A stretch of 64,000 nucleotides of DNA from Clostridiales bacterium (GTDB taxonomy: Bacteria; Bacillota; Clostridia; Oscillospirales; Oscillospiraceae). The notes below the pieces were generated by a model, which searched no databases, was not told the DNA's origin, and was given only the letters and a program-made list of their open reading frames with translations. The translations under genes and the position numbers were made by a program. This document shows positions 52,815-61,388 of the stretch, piece after piece. Numbering within the stretch: the first letter of the stretch is position 1; every line of letters begins with the position of its first letter. The stretch is from positions 1 through 64,000 of the forward strand of contig JALFUW010000025.1 of assembly GCA_022786995.1 (NCBI GenBank), in the 5' to 3' direction.

Positions 52815-54176
52815 TTACAGCGCCGTTTCAATGGCTTCCCGCAGATTCCGCACCCGATACACCGTCAGACCCTTTGGGATTTCCACCTTCTCTGAGCCGC
52901 TTCTGGGAATCATACACTTCGTAAAGCCCAGACGGGACACTTCGCCCAGACGCTGGGAAAGATGGGACACCGCCCGAATCTCGCCTGTCAGGCCCACTTC
53001 CCCAATGGCAACCAGATCGTCCGCAATGGGAACATCCCGATAGGACGAGGCAATCGCCAGCGCCACCGGCAGATCGGCGCCCGGTTCGTCCAGATGCAGG
53101 CCGCCGATCACATTGATATAGGCGTCAAATGCGCTGAGCTTCATCCCGGCCCGCTTCTCCGCAACCGCCATCAGAAGCACCGCCCGGTTGAAGTCAAAGC
53201 CGTCCGATGCCCGGCGGGGAACATTAAAGGTGGTCTTGGCAATCAGCGCCTGTACCTCCGCCAGAACAGGCCGGGTGCCCTCCATGACGCAGGCAACGCA
53301 GGTGCCGCTGGCGCCCTCAGGTCTGCCCTCCAGCAGCATCTGCGACGGATTCGGAACCTCCTCAAGACCCGTATCCAGCATCTCAAAAACACCGATTTCG
53401 TTTGTGGAGCCAAATCGGTTTTTTGCCGCCCGCAGAAGCCGGTAGGAGGTATTGGGATCACCTTCAAAGTACAGCACGCAGTCCACCATGTGTTCCAGCA
53501 CCTTCGGCCCCGCAATGTTTCCGTCCTTGTTGATGTGACCCACCACAAAAACCGTGATCCCCTGGGCTTTGGACAGCTGCATCATGGTCATGGTGCAGTC
53601 CTTGACCTGGGATACACTGCCGGGAGAAGAATCGTTATTCTCGTTATAGAGCGTCTGGATGGAATCCACGATCAGAATATCCGGCTGCATATCGTCTACG
53701 GTTTCCACAATGTCGGACAGTCTGGTTTCCGACAGGATATATAAATCCTCTGGCGATACCCCCAGCCGCTCCGCCCGGAGCTTCAGCTGGCGCTCGCTTT
53801 CCTCGCCGGAGATATAAAGAACCCGCCGTCCGTTGCACAGACTGTTGCAGATTTGCAGCAGCAGCGTGGATTTTCCGATACCGGGCGCACCGCCCACCAG
53901 CACCAGGGAACCGGCCACCGCGCCGCCGCCCAGCACACGATCCAGCTCCCCCATGCCGGTAGAAAAACGGATTTCACCGTCACTATCCACCTCCCGGATA
54001 CGCTGAGGCCTGCGGCTCATTCCCACAGGCGCGGATTTTGCCTTACCCGGGGCAACCGGCTTCTCTATGTGTTCCTCCATGGTGTTGTAGGCCCCGCAGC
54101 TGGGGCATCGTCCCATCCATTTCGGCGTCTCATTTCCGCAGTTGGTGCAGAAAAAAACAGATTTTGTCTTTGCCAT
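52815..54176 (-). CDS. radA: DNA repair protein RadA (Sms)
   Basis: 453 residues. N-terminal zinc finger CTNCGNETPKWMGRCPSCGA, RecA-like ATPase with Walker A VGGAPGIGKSTLLLQI, the RadA-specific AAKNRFGSTNEIG motif and a C-terminal Lon-protease-like domain (VIGGLHLDEPGADLPVALAI). It drives branch migration in recombination. ATG 54176 is placed by GGAGGATG; the frame extends upstream without ribosome site. Confidence 0.97.
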   Translation of the reverse strand: MAKTKSVFFCTNCGNETPKWMGRCPSCGAYNTMEEHIEKPVAPGKAKSAPVGMSRRPQRIREVDSDGEIRFSTGMGELDRVLGGGAVAGSLVLVGGAPGIGKSTLLLQICNSLCNGRRVLYISGEESERQLKLRAERLGVSPEDLYILSETRLSDIVETVDDMQPDILIVDSIQTLYNENNDSSPGSVSQVKDCTMTMMQLSKAQGITVFVVGHINKDGNIAGPKVLEHMVDCVLYFEGDPNTSYRLLRAAKNRFGSTNEIGVFEMLDTGLEEVPNPSQMLLEGRPEGASGTCVACVMEGTRPVLAEVQALIAKTTFNVPRRASDGFDFNRAVLLMAVAEKRAGMKLSAFDAYINVIGGLHLDEPGADLPVALAIASSYRDVPIADDLVAIGEVGLTGEIRAVSHLSQRLGEVSRLGFTKCMIPRSGSEKVEIPKGLTVYRVRNLREAIETAL

Positions 54177-54236
54177 ATGCCATCCTCCGACGGAATCGTT
54201 GTCTATCACGGATTATACCAGCAAAAGACATTTTGG

Positions 54237-54935
54237 TCAACTGTTCGATAGATGCTGACTGACCACCGCCGCTATGACGCAGCAAAGCCTTTTCTGGTAT
54301 TCACTGTCACGGAGTCTTGCTTCTTCTCTCGAATTGGACAGGAATCCGCATTCAACCAGTATGCCGGTACAGTTTATTCTTTCCATAAGGTATACGCCTT
54401 GGATTGGCTTGCTCTTTCGGTTACTGCCCGGATTCAGAGCTTCAACCAATCTTGTCTGAAGCTGCTGCCCCAGTTCTTTGCTCCCGTCCGTCTTTGCGTA
54501 AAACACCTGCGCCCCGCTGTAGCGGGAATCACTGAACTGATTCTGATGGATACTGACAAGCAGGGCGTTGTTGACTTCATTTACGATTCTGACCCGTTCC
54601 TTTAGATCAGAGACCTTTTTCTGCGCGATGGTCTCGCCGGTTGTGTAGATGGAAACGTCCGAAGTTCGGGTCATGCGGGTTCGGTAGCCTAAAAAATGCA
54701 GCAGATCATCCAGCCTCCGGGATATCGCGAGATTGTACTCGCTTTCCATCCGCCCGGTGCAGGAGGTCGCGCCGCCATCCTCTCCCCCATGACCAGGATC
54801 GATCACGATACAATGCTTCCGTTCAAAGGGAAGCGTTTCTGAAATCACACTCACCGCTCTGCTGCCCCACCAGGAACACAGCAGTACCAGCGCCATCGTC
54901 GCTACACAAAACAGATAATAGTTCCAGCGTTTCAA
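54237..54935 (-). CDS. cwlD: Spore cortex N-acetylmuramoyl-L-alanine amidase CwlD
   Basis: 232 residues. Signal anchor (YYLFCVATMALVLLCSWWG) and Amidase_3 domain with zinc ligands in VIDPGHGGEDGGA (His), ESEYNLAISRRL (Glu) and LLVSIHQNQFSD (His), catalytic Glu in GILVECGFLSN. CwlD starts muramic-lactam formation in the spore cortex, needed for germination. The start is set at TTG 54935, 8 bases from GGAGG; GTG 54938 or 54944 are alternatives. Transcribed with radA. Confidence 0.93.
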   Translation of the reverse strand: MKRWNYYLFCVATMALVLLCSWWGSRAVSVISETLPFERKHCIVIDPGHGGEDGGATSCTGRMESEYNLAISRRLDDLLHFLGYRTRMTRTSDVSIYTTGETIAQKKVSDLKERVRIVNEVNNALLVSIHQNQFSDSRYSGAQVFYAKTDGSKELGQQLQTRLVEALNPGSNRKSKPIQGVYLMERINCTGILVECGFLSNSREEARLRDSEYQKRLCCVIAAVVSQHLSNS

Positions 54936-54979
54936 GCCCACCACCTCCTGAAATTTCTATGCCGTGTCAGACATTTTTT

Positions 54980-55008
54980 GAACAATCACCAAAAAGAATG
55001 CATAGTAT
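54980..55008 (+). promoter_or_regulatory. Candidate sigma-E promoter of the cotJ operon
   Basis: GAACAAT (54980-54986) agrees with the sigma-E -35 pattern GHATAWW except one base; 14 bases later CATAGTAT (55001-55008) agrees with CATAYHHT except one base. cotJ is a sigma-E operon in Bacillus. A repeated CCGTGTCA/TGACACGG inverted pair at 54962-54969 and 55007-55014 overlaps the region. Confidence 0.45.
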
Positions 55009-55052
55009 GACACGGATGAAAATCCGACTCTATCTTACAGGAGGTATGGAAA

Positions 55053-55499
55053 TTGGACAGACAAAATCAAGAACCGTCCTATCGTGACGGGCGCTTACCC
55101 GCTATGGCACCCCTGGCAAACCCCTATGTCCCCTTCCAGATGGAAAACCCGGCAAAGTATGAAGCAAAAAAGGGGCTTGTTCGGGGCACGCTGTTCCCGG
55201 GACTGGATCTTCCCTTTATGGGCATGGTCAACCAGTATGAGCTGCCGCCGTCCACACAGGCAGAGCTTCAGGCTCTGGGATTTGCAGTACAGGAACTGGC
55301 GCTTTATCTGGACACCCACCGGGAAGATAAGGAAGCATTGGCTCTGTACCGGGAATATCAGCAGATGTACGATAAATGCAGACAGCTGTATATCCGGGAG
55401 CATGGCCCCCTCAACCACGGAATGCCGTCGCAGTCCGATGGCTACAGCTGGCTGGATGACCCATGGCCCTGGGAATACTGCGGAAATAAGGAGGCGTAA
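55053..55499 (+). CDS. CotJA-CotJB fusion protein (spore coat)
   Basis: 148 residues. The N-terminal part (about 15-60, MAPLANPYVPFQMENPAKYE, GLVRGTLFPGLDLPFMGM) is CotJA-like; the C-terminal part (about 70-148, LQALGFAVQELALYLDTHRE, YSWLDDPWPWE) is CotJB. In Bacillus these are two genes. The start is TTG 55053, with GGAGG 8 bases upstream; the ATG at 55046 is out of frame and stops after 13 codons. Two bases before cotJC. The proteins help recruit CotJC to the inner coat. Confidence 0.85.
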   Translation: MDRQNQEPSYRDGRLPAMAPLANPYVPFQMENPAKYEAKKGLVRGTLFPGLDLPFMGMVNQYELPPSTQAELQALGFAVQELALYLDTHREDKEALALYREYQQMYDKCRQLYIREHGPLNHGMPSQSDGYSWLDDPWPWEYCGNKEA

Positions 55500-55501
55500 T
55501 C

Positions 55502-55939
55502 ATGTTTGTATATGACAAGAAGCTGCAATACCCGGTAAAAATCGCGAACACAAACCCACGGCTGGCAGCGATTATCATTTCCCAGTATGGCGGTCCCGAC
55601 GGGGAGCTGGGCGCGTCCCTGCGGTACCTGTCCCAGCGCTATTCCATGCCCTTTGACGAACTGAAGGGCTTGCTGACGGACATCGGAACAGAAGAACTGG
55701 GGCACCTGGAGATGATCGGCGCCATTGTGCATCAGTTGACCCGAAATCTGAACGACAGTCAAATCAAGGATGCCGGTTTCGCTCCGTATTTTGTTGACCA
55801 TACCATCGGGGTTTATCCCACTGCCGCGTCCGGCAGTCCCTGGAACGCTGCCAGCATGGCGGTAAAGGGCGATCCTATGGCGGATCTGGTAGAAGATCTC
55901 GCGGCTGATGGTACGACTGTGCAAGAACAACGTGGCTGA
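55502..55939 (+). CDS. cotJC: CotJC manganese-catalase-like coat protein, truncated by mobile element
   Basis: 145 residues, whereas CotJC is about 190. The first 136 residues are typical (LEYPV-like start, ISQYGGPDGELGASLRYLSQ, LLTDIGTEELGHLEMIGAIV, GDPMADLVEDLAAD); then homology stops at the point where EQKAR with a metal-ligand glutamate is expected and nine unrelated residues (GTTVQEQRG) precede a stop. The missing part includes the last helix ligands (ERE..H) of the dimanganese site, so this product cannot be a complete catalase. The join lies at about 55907-55910, the left end of the integrated conjugative element. Confidence 0.88.
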   Translation: MFVYDKKLQYPVKIANTNPRLAAIIISQYGGPDGELGASLRYLSQRYSMPFDELKGLLTDIGTEELGHLEMIGAIVHQLTRNLNDSQIKDAGFAPYFVDHTIGVYPTAASGSPWNAASMAVKGDPMADLVEDLAADGTTVQEQRG

Positions 55940-56064
55940 AAACCCTTGAAAATACAGGATTTTTTGTTGTACGAGTTTTTTCATGCTACGTTTGTAAAAG
56001 GACAACCTACCTAAATTACAGATAGGACAAGCTATTTCACATACCAAAATTCCATATCGTACCT

Positions 56065-56094
56065 ATGGGCGTTCCGAAATGGACGCCCATTTTT
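56065..56094 (+). terminator. Terminator-like hairpin in the element leader
   Basis: ATGGGCG..TCC (56065-56075) pairs with GGACGCCCAT (56081-56090) with one bulged T, followed by TTTT. It lies 30 bases before the first gene of the element, so it may attenuate the conjugation operon. The region 55940-56064 holds no recognisable gene. Confidence 0.6.
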
Positions 56095-56124
56095 CATGCC
56101 CAAAAGCAGAAAGGAGGCGACGCT

Positions 56125-57324
56125 ATGTACTTTACTTCCGGCCAAGACCGGGCCTTTGAACGGCTGATGCAGGAAAAGCCCGGTTTCGATCATTACGACG
56201 GCGGCGGGGCGAACGCGCCGGAGGATTGCGGTAGTTGCCGCTTCTATCGCCCGGATTGGAAATATCAATACTGCGTGTATGCAGAGTGTCCCTATCAGCC
56301 GGGCAAGCTGACCGCCCTTGCTGCGGTCAAATTCACAGTGAAAGGAGCTGACGACGATATGGCAGTATTCCGTGTGGAGAAGAACAAAGGCTATACGGTG
56401 ATGTCCAACCACCACCTGCGGAACAAAGCCCTGTCCCTGAAAGCCAAGGGCCTGCTGTCACAAATGCTGTCCTTGCCGGAGGATTGGGACTACACCCTAA
56501 AGGGCCTGTCCCTTATCAACCGGGAAAGCATTGACGCCATCAGGACAGCGGTGTGGGAGCTGGAACGGGCCGGATATATCAGACGGGAGCAGGGCCGTGA
56601 CGCAAAGGGCAAAATGGCCGATATGGTCTATACCATTTACGAGCAGCCGGTGTTGGATAAGCCGGTATTGGAAAACCCGGTGTTGGAAAATCCAACATCG
56701 GATAACCCGACATCGGATAATCCGGTGTCGGGAAATCCAACGCAATTAAATAAAGAGATACAAAGAACTAACTTACCAAGAAAAGAAAAATTAAATACAG
56801 ATAGACAAAGTACCGATTCCATTCCTTTCCCATCCCTGACCCCTGCCCCTGCGAGGAACGAGGCGGCGGCTGCACCGCCGGAACGGAAAGGAACAGGAAA
56901 GGATGCGGCAGTACAGATTTATCGGGAAATCCTTATGGAGAATATCGAGTATGACTATCTCATTCAGGATAGCCACATTGACCGGGAGCAGCTTGACGAG
57001 ATCGTTGACCTGATGCTGGAAACCGTCTGCACTTCCCGCAAGACCATCCGTATTGCCGGGGATGATTACCCCGCCGAGCTGGTGAAGTCCAAGTTTATGA
57101 AGCTGAACAGTGAACATATCCGCTTTGTCTTTGACTGCCTGCGGGAGAACACTACGAAAGTCCGCAACATCAAGCAGTATTTACGGGCTATGCTGTTCAA
57201 TGCCCCCAGCACCATCAGCAACTACTACACATCCCTTGTGGCGCACGATATGGCGCAGCCGGATTGGGGCAAGCCGAAATCCGGCCTGCCGGACTATTCC
57301 TGTTCGCCGGATGAAAGCCTGTGA
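56125..57324 (+). CDS. Cysteine-rich N-terminus fused to DUF6017/helix-turn-helix Rep-like protein
   Basis: 399 residues. Residues 1-78 are a cysteine-rich segment (CGSCRFYRPDWKYQYC, CPY); from Met79 (56359) begins the usual element protein MAVFRVEKNKGYTVMSNHHL with a winged-helix region, a repetitive linker (EQPVLDKPVLENPVLENP and related) and a C-terminal DUF6017 domain (IYREILMENIEYDYL, YLRAMLFNAPSTISNYY). AGGAGG lies 7 bases before ATG 56125, and AAAGGAG lies before ATG 56359, so two products are possible. Thought to start element replication; family inference. Confidence 0.8.
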   Translation: MYFTSGQDRAFERLMQEKPGFDHYDGGGANAPEDCGSCRFYRPDWKYQYCVYAECPYQPGKLTALAAVKFTVKGADDDMAVFRVEKNKGYTVMSNHHLRNKALSLKAKGLLSQMLSLPEDWDYTLKGLSLINRESIDAIRTAVWELERAGYIRREQGRDAKGKMADMVYTIYEQPVLDKPVLENPVLENPTSDNPTSDNPVSGNPTQLNKEIQRTNLPRKEKLNTDRQSTDSIPFPSLTPAPARNEAAAAPPERKGTGKDAAVQIYREILMENIEYDYLIQDSHIDREQLDEIVDLMLETVCTSRKTIRIAGDDYPAELVKSKFMKLNSEHIRFVFDCLRENTTKVRNIKQYLRAMLFNAPSTISNYYTSLVAHDMAQPDWGKPKSGLPDYSCSPDESL

Positions 57325-57339
57325 GGAAAAGGAGGCGCT

Positions 57340-57381
57340 TTGAACCGTTGTTACCTGCGGCGTCTGGTGGTTCCACCTTAG
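57340..57381 (+). CDS. Possible 13-residue leader peptide
   Basis: TTG 57340 with GGAGGCGC upstream encodes MNRCYLRRLVVPP and a stop. It may be translated ahead of pcfB. Very short and weakly supported. Confidence 0.25.
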   Translation: MNRCYLRRLVVPP

Positions 57382-57418
57382 ACGCAATTTTTGACTTTCT
57401 GACAAGGAGGGATGCTTA

Positions 57419-57895
57419 TTGCAGGAAGAAGTCGATCAGAAAACCATTGCCCTGTCCATGAAAACGGGCAAGCTCACGGCCCAAGTGCTGCAAGCGGCGC
57501 TGAAAAAGTATTTGCAGCACCGGGCCAAGGGCAAGACCACGCTGCACCACGGCCAGCAGAGCCTAAAGCGGCTCAAAAAGCATGGGGCGGCCCTCTCCAA
57601 CATTGAGATCACCGAGGCCAACATAGGTGCGTTCAAGCCCTGTGCCAAGAAATACGGCGTGGATTTTGCTTTGCGAAAGGATAAGACCACCCAGCCGCCC
57701 CACTACGTTGTAATCTTCAAGTCCAAGGACGCGGACAATCTGGAACAGGCGTTCCGGGAGTTTACGGCAAAGACACTCTCCAAGGAGCAGCGGCCCTCCA
57801 TCCGTAAGGTGCTGTCTGCCATGAAGCAAAAGACAGCGGAGCAGACCAAGCAGAGGGCCAAGGAGAAAATCAGAGAAAGGGGGCTGGAACGGTGA
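57419..57895 (+). CDS. pcfB: PcfB family protein (DUF3801)
   Basis: 158 residues, basic, with VDQKTIALSMKTGKLTAQVL and KTTLHHGQQSLKRLKKHGAA. PcfB assists the coupling step of conjugation in pCF10 and related elements. The start is TTG 57419, 8 bases after AAGGAGGG. Its end overlaps virD4 by 4 bases. Confidence 0.9.
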   Translation: MQEEVDQKTIALSMKTGKLTAQVLQAALKKYLQHRAKGKTTLHHGQQSLKRLKKHGAALSNIEITEANIGAFKPCAKKYGVDFALRKDKTTQPPHYVVIFKSKDADNLEQAFREFTAKTLSKEQRPSIRKVLSAMKQKTAEQTKQRAKEKIRERGLER

Positions 57896-59700
57896 AGCCT
57901 GATATAAAAAAGCTGGTGATCCTCAACCTCCCATATCTAATTTTTGTGTACCTGTTCGGAAAATGCGGGCAGGCGTACCGGCTGGCTGCCGGTGCTGACC
58001 TGTCGGGAAAGCTCCTGCATCTTGCGGACGGCTTCACAGCGGCCTTTGCAAATCCCCTCCCCAGCCTGCACCTGTTTGATTTCTGCGTCGGCGTCGCCGG
58101 TGCTTTGATCGTGCGGCTGGTGGTGTACTGCAAGGGCAAGAACGCCAAGAAGTACCGCAAGGGCGTGGAGTACGGCAGCGCCCGTTGGGGAACGGCCAAG
58201 GATATTGCCCCCTACATCGACCCTAAGTTTGAAAACAATATTTTGCTGACCCAAACAGAACGGCTTACCATGACCGGGCGTCCCAAAGACCCCAAGACCG
58301 CCCGGAACAAAAACGTGCTGGTGATTGGCGGCAGCGGTTCAGGTAAGACACGATTTTTCGTGAAGCCCAACCTGATGCAATGCTTTCCGACCACGGACTA
58401 CCCAACCTCATTTGTGGTGACTGACCCGAAAGGCACCCTTATTCTGGAAACGGGAAAGATGTTTCAGCAGGCGGGCTACCGCATTAAAATCCTGAACACC
58501 ATCAACTTTTCCAAGTCCATGAAATACAATCCGTTCGTCTACATCCACTCGGAAAAGGACGTGCTAAAGCTGGTAAATACCCTGATTGCCAACACCAAGG
58601 GAGAGGGCGAAAAATCAGCAGAGGATTTTTGGGTCAAATCGGAACGGCTGTTTTACACGGCCCTGATCGGCTACATCTGGTATGAGGCCCCGGCAGAGGA
58701 AATGAACTTCACAACGCTGCTGGAAATGATAAATGCCAGTGAAGCCCGCGAGGACGACCCGGAGTTTCAAAGCCCCGTAGACCTGATGTTTGAACGGTTG
58801 GAGCAGAAAGACCCAGACCACTTTGCCGTGCGGCAGTATAAGAAATTTCTGCTTTCCGCTGGCAAAACCCGTTCCTCTATCCTGATAAGCTGCGGCGCAC
58901 GTTTGGCCCCCTTTGACATCCGGGAAGTGCGCGAACTGATGGAGGACGACGAAATGCAGCTGGACACCATCGGGGACGAAAAGACGGTACTGTTTCTCAT
59001 TATGAGCGACACGGACACCACTTTCAATTTCATTCTGGCAATGCTCCAAAGCCAGTTAATCAACTTACTTTGTGACCGGGCCGATGATAAGTACGGCGGA
59101 CGGCTGCCTGTCCATGTGCGGCTGATCTTAGACGAGTTTGCCAACATCGGCCAGATACCAAATTTTGATAAATTGATCGCCACCATCCGAAGCCGGGAAA
59201 TCTCGGCTTCTATTATTTTGCAGAGCCAGTCGCAGTTAAAGGCCATCTACAAGGATGCTGCCGAAATCATATCGGACAACTGCGATTCTGTGCTTTTCCT
59301 GAGTGGGCGCGGCAAAAATGCCAAGGAAATCTCCGATGCGCTGGGGAAAGAAACCATTGACAGTTTCAACACCAGCGAGAACCGGGGAAGCCAGACATCC
59401 CACGGACTGAACTACCAGAAGTTAGGAAAGGAGCTGATGAGCCAAGACGAAATCGCCGTGATGGACGGCGGCAAGTGTATCTTGCAGCTACGGGGTGTGC
59501 GCCCATTTTTATCGGAGAAATTCGATATTACCAAGCACCCACGCTACAAGTATCTTGCTGACGCCGACAAGAAAAACACCTTTGATGTGGACAGGTTTTT
59601 GACCGCTACGCGCCGGAAACGGCAGCAAGTGGTGACGCAGGACGAGATTTTCGACCTGTACGAAATTGACCTGTCGGACGAGAACGCCGCCGCTGAATAA
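57892..59700 (+). CDS. virD4: Type IV coupling protein VirD4/TraG
   Basis: 602 residues. Two N-terminal spans, YGSARWGTAKD, Walker A VLVIGGSGSGKTRFFVKPN (about 140-158), Walker B VRLILDEFANIGQIPNF and the QSQSQLKAIYKD stretch. It brings the relaxase-DNA complex to the conjugation channel and energises transfer. Confidence 0.96.
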   Translation: MKPDIKKLVILNLPYLIFVYLFGKCGQAYRLAAGADLSGKLLHLADGFTAAFANPLPSLHLFDFCVGVAGALIVRLVVYCKGKNAKKYRKGVEYGSARWGTAKDIAPYIDPKFENNILLTQTERLTMTGRPKDPKTARNKNVLVIGGSGSGKTRFFVKPNLMQCFPTTDYPTSFVVTDPKGTLILETGKMFQQAGYRIKILNTINFSKSMKYNPFVYIHSEKDVLKLVNTLIANTKGEGEKSAEDFWVKSERLFYTALIGYIWYEAPAEEMNFTTLLEMINASEAREDDPEFQSPVDLMFERLEQKDPDHFAVRQYKKFLLSAGKTRSSILISCGARLAPFDIREVRELMEDDEMQLDTIGDEKTVLFLIMSDTDTTFNFILAMLQSQLINLLCDRADDKYGGRLPVHVRLILDEFANIGQIPNFDKLIATIRSREISASIILQSQSQLKAIYKDAAEIISDNCDSVLFLSGRGKNAKEISDALGKETIDSFNTSENRGSQTSHGLNYQKLGKELMSQDEIAVMDGGKCILQLRGVRPFLSEKFDITKHPRYKYLADADKKNTFDVDRFLTATRRKRQQVVTQDEIFDLYEIDLSDENAAAE

Positions 59701-59779
59701 GCAGCGGCTATTTTCATACCCAAAATCCAAATCAAACAATTTTGTGAGCCGCAAAACGCGGCAGAAAGTGAGGACATTT

Positions 59780-59995
59780 ATGGAATTTTTCAACAGCGCA
59801 GTGAACACTTTGCAGACTATCGTGATTGGACTGGGCGGCGGCCTGTGCGTCTGGGGCGGCGTCAATCTTCTGGAGGGCTACGGCCAGGACAACCCCGGCG
59901 CTAAGAGCCAGGGCGTGAAGCAGCTTGTCGCTGGCGGCGGTGTGGCCCTGATCGGCGTGACCCTGATTCCCCTGCTGTCCGGCCTGCTGGGATAA
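59780..59995 (+). CDS. Maff2 family small membrane protein
   Basis: 71 residues, two hydrophobic segments (TLQTIVIGLGGGLCVWGGVN and QLVAGGGVALIGVTLIPLLS). Always between virD4 and virB6 in these elements; resembles a pilin-like VirB2 in size. ATG 59780 after GTGAGGAC. Confidence 0.9.
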   Translation: MEFFNSAVNTLQTIVIGLGGGLCVWGGVNLLEGYGQDNPGAKSQGVKQLVAGGGVALIGVTLIPLLSGLLG

Positions 59996-60035
59996 GCCCG
60001 GCATTCGTCCGTAACCATCCACACTAATCCCCTCT

Positions 60036-60064
60036 GCGCTCTCCCGGCCTGACCGGGAGAGCGC
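60036..60064 (+). other. Strong GC hairpin between Maff2 and virB6
   Basis: GCGCTCTCCCGG (60036-60047) and CCGGGAGAGCGC (60053-60064), 12-bp perfect stem, loop CCTGA, no T-run. Probably processing or partial termination that keeps Maff2 mRNA more abundant. Confidence 0.6.
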
Positions 60065-60084
60065 GGGAAAGGAGGTGTTTACCC

Positions 60085-60948
60085 GTGATTAGTGAAATCA
60101 TTGAAGAATGGATAAAAGGTATTCTGATCGACGGCATCACGGGCAACCTGTCCGGGCTGTTTGACAATGTAAATGCCAAAGTCGGAGAAATCGCCGCCGA
60201 TGTGGGAGCCACCCCGCAGGCGTGGAACAGCGGCATTTTCAATATGCTGCAAAACCTGTCCGAAACGGTGGTGCTGCCCATTGCAGCGGCCATCCTTGCC
60301 TGTGTCATGTGCATGGAGCTGATACAGATGATAACCGAGAAAAACAATATGCACGACTTTGACAGCTCTATGTTCTTCCGCTGGATTTTCAAGTCTGCGT
60401 TTGCCATTCTTATTGTCAGCAACACATGGAACATCGTCATGGGCATCTTTGACGCCACCCAAAACGTCGTCAACCAAAGCGCCGGTGTGATTATCGGGGA
60501 AACGTCCGTGGACTTTAACAGCCTGATACCTGACCTTGAAAGCCAGTTGGAGGCTATGAGCGTGGGCGGACTTCTGGGCCTGTGGTTCCAGACCCTTGTG
60601 GTGGGCCTTACCATGAACATCCTCGCCATCTGCATTTTCCTTGTGACCTACGGGCGTATGATTGAAATTTACGTCGTGACCTCGTTAGGGCCTATCCCCC
60701 TTGCCACCATGGGAAACAGCGAATGGCGCGGCATGGGCCAGAACTACTTGAAATCCCTGCTGGCGCTGGGCTTCCAAGCCTTTTTAATCATGGTTGTTGT
60801 CGGTATCTATGCGGTGCTGATACAGAACATTGCTTCCGCTTCTGACATATCCGGCGCAATCTGGGGCTGCATGGGCTACACAGTGCTTCTGTGCTTCTGC
60901 CTGTTCAAGACCGGCAGCATCAGCAAATCCGTGTTCTCGGCGCATTAA
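60085..60948 (+). CDS. VirB6/TrbL-like conjugal transfer membrane protein
   Basis: 287 residues, about six spans (LPIAAAILACVMCMELIQMI, MNILAICIFLVTYGRMIEIY, FLIMVVVGIYAVLIQNIA). Forms part of the inner-membrane channel of the type IV secretion apparatus. GTG 60085 follows AAGGAGGTG. Confidence 0.9.
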   Translation: MISEIIEEWIKGILIDGITGNLSGLFDNVNAKVGEIAADVGATPQAWNSGIFNMLQNLSETVVLPIAAAILACVMCMELIQMITEKNNMHDFDSSMFFRWIFKSAFAILIVSNTWNIVMGIFDATQNVVNQSAGVIIGETSVDFNSLIPDLESQLEAMSVGGLLGLWFQTLVVGLTMNILAICIFLVTYGRMIEIYVVTSLGPIPLATMGNSEWRGMGQNYLKSLLALGFQAFLIMVVVGIYAVLIQNIASASDISGAIWGCMGYTVLLCFCLFKTGSISKSVFSAH

Positions 60949-60965
60949 CAGAAAGGAGGTGCCAG

Positions 60966-61388
60966 ATGGCTTATGTAACTGTCCCCAAGGACTTAACCCA
61001 TGTGAAATCCAAGGTTGTGTTTGGCCTTACCAAACGGCAACTGATCTGTTTTGGCGGGGCGCTGCTGGTAGGCGTCCCGTTATACTTTCTCACCCGTGAC
61101 TATCTCTCCACCAGTGCGGCGGCCCTGCTCATGGTATTTATCATGCTGCCGGGCTTTTTGCTTGCCATGTATGAGCGTCACGGCCAGCCCCTTGAAGTGG
61201 TGGTAATGCAGATGATTCAGTGCTGCTTCCTCCGTCCCAAGGAGCGCCCCTACCAGACCAACAACGCCTATGCCGCCCTTATGCGGCAGCATCAAATGGA
61301 ACAGGAGGTAAAGGCCATTGTCCAAAAAAGAAATCCCAAAAGAACCAGAAAAAACAAAGCTGACCCGCGCCCAGCGAAAAGAAATTGA
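60966..61388 (+). CDS. PrgI family conjugation protein
   Basis: 140 residues. N-terminal AYVTVPKDLTHVKSKVVFGL, two spans (CFGGALLVGVPLYFLTRDYL, ALLMVFIMLPGFLLAMYE) and a basic tail (KRNPKRTRKNKADPRPAKRN). VirB3-like partner of VirB4. GAAAGGAGG precedes ATG 60966. The last 71 bases overlap virB4 in another frame. Confidence 0.92.
   Translation: MAYVTVPKDLTHVKSKVVFGLTKRQLICFGGALLVGVPLYFLTRDYLSTSAAALLMVFIMLPGFLLAMYERHGQPLEVVVMQMIQCCFLRPKERPYQTNNAYAALMRQHQMEQEVKAIVQKRNPKRTRKNKADPRPAKRN

Noticed and set aside
51449-52831. Minus-strand open frame of 460 codons over coaBC
   Set aside because: Antisense to coaBC, whose two enzyme domains are complete; translation is compositionally odd.
56640-56752. 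Short CRISPR-like array
   Set aside because: The repeated units are contiguous, in frame and encode a peptide linker; no spacers. No CRISPR array was seen in the window.
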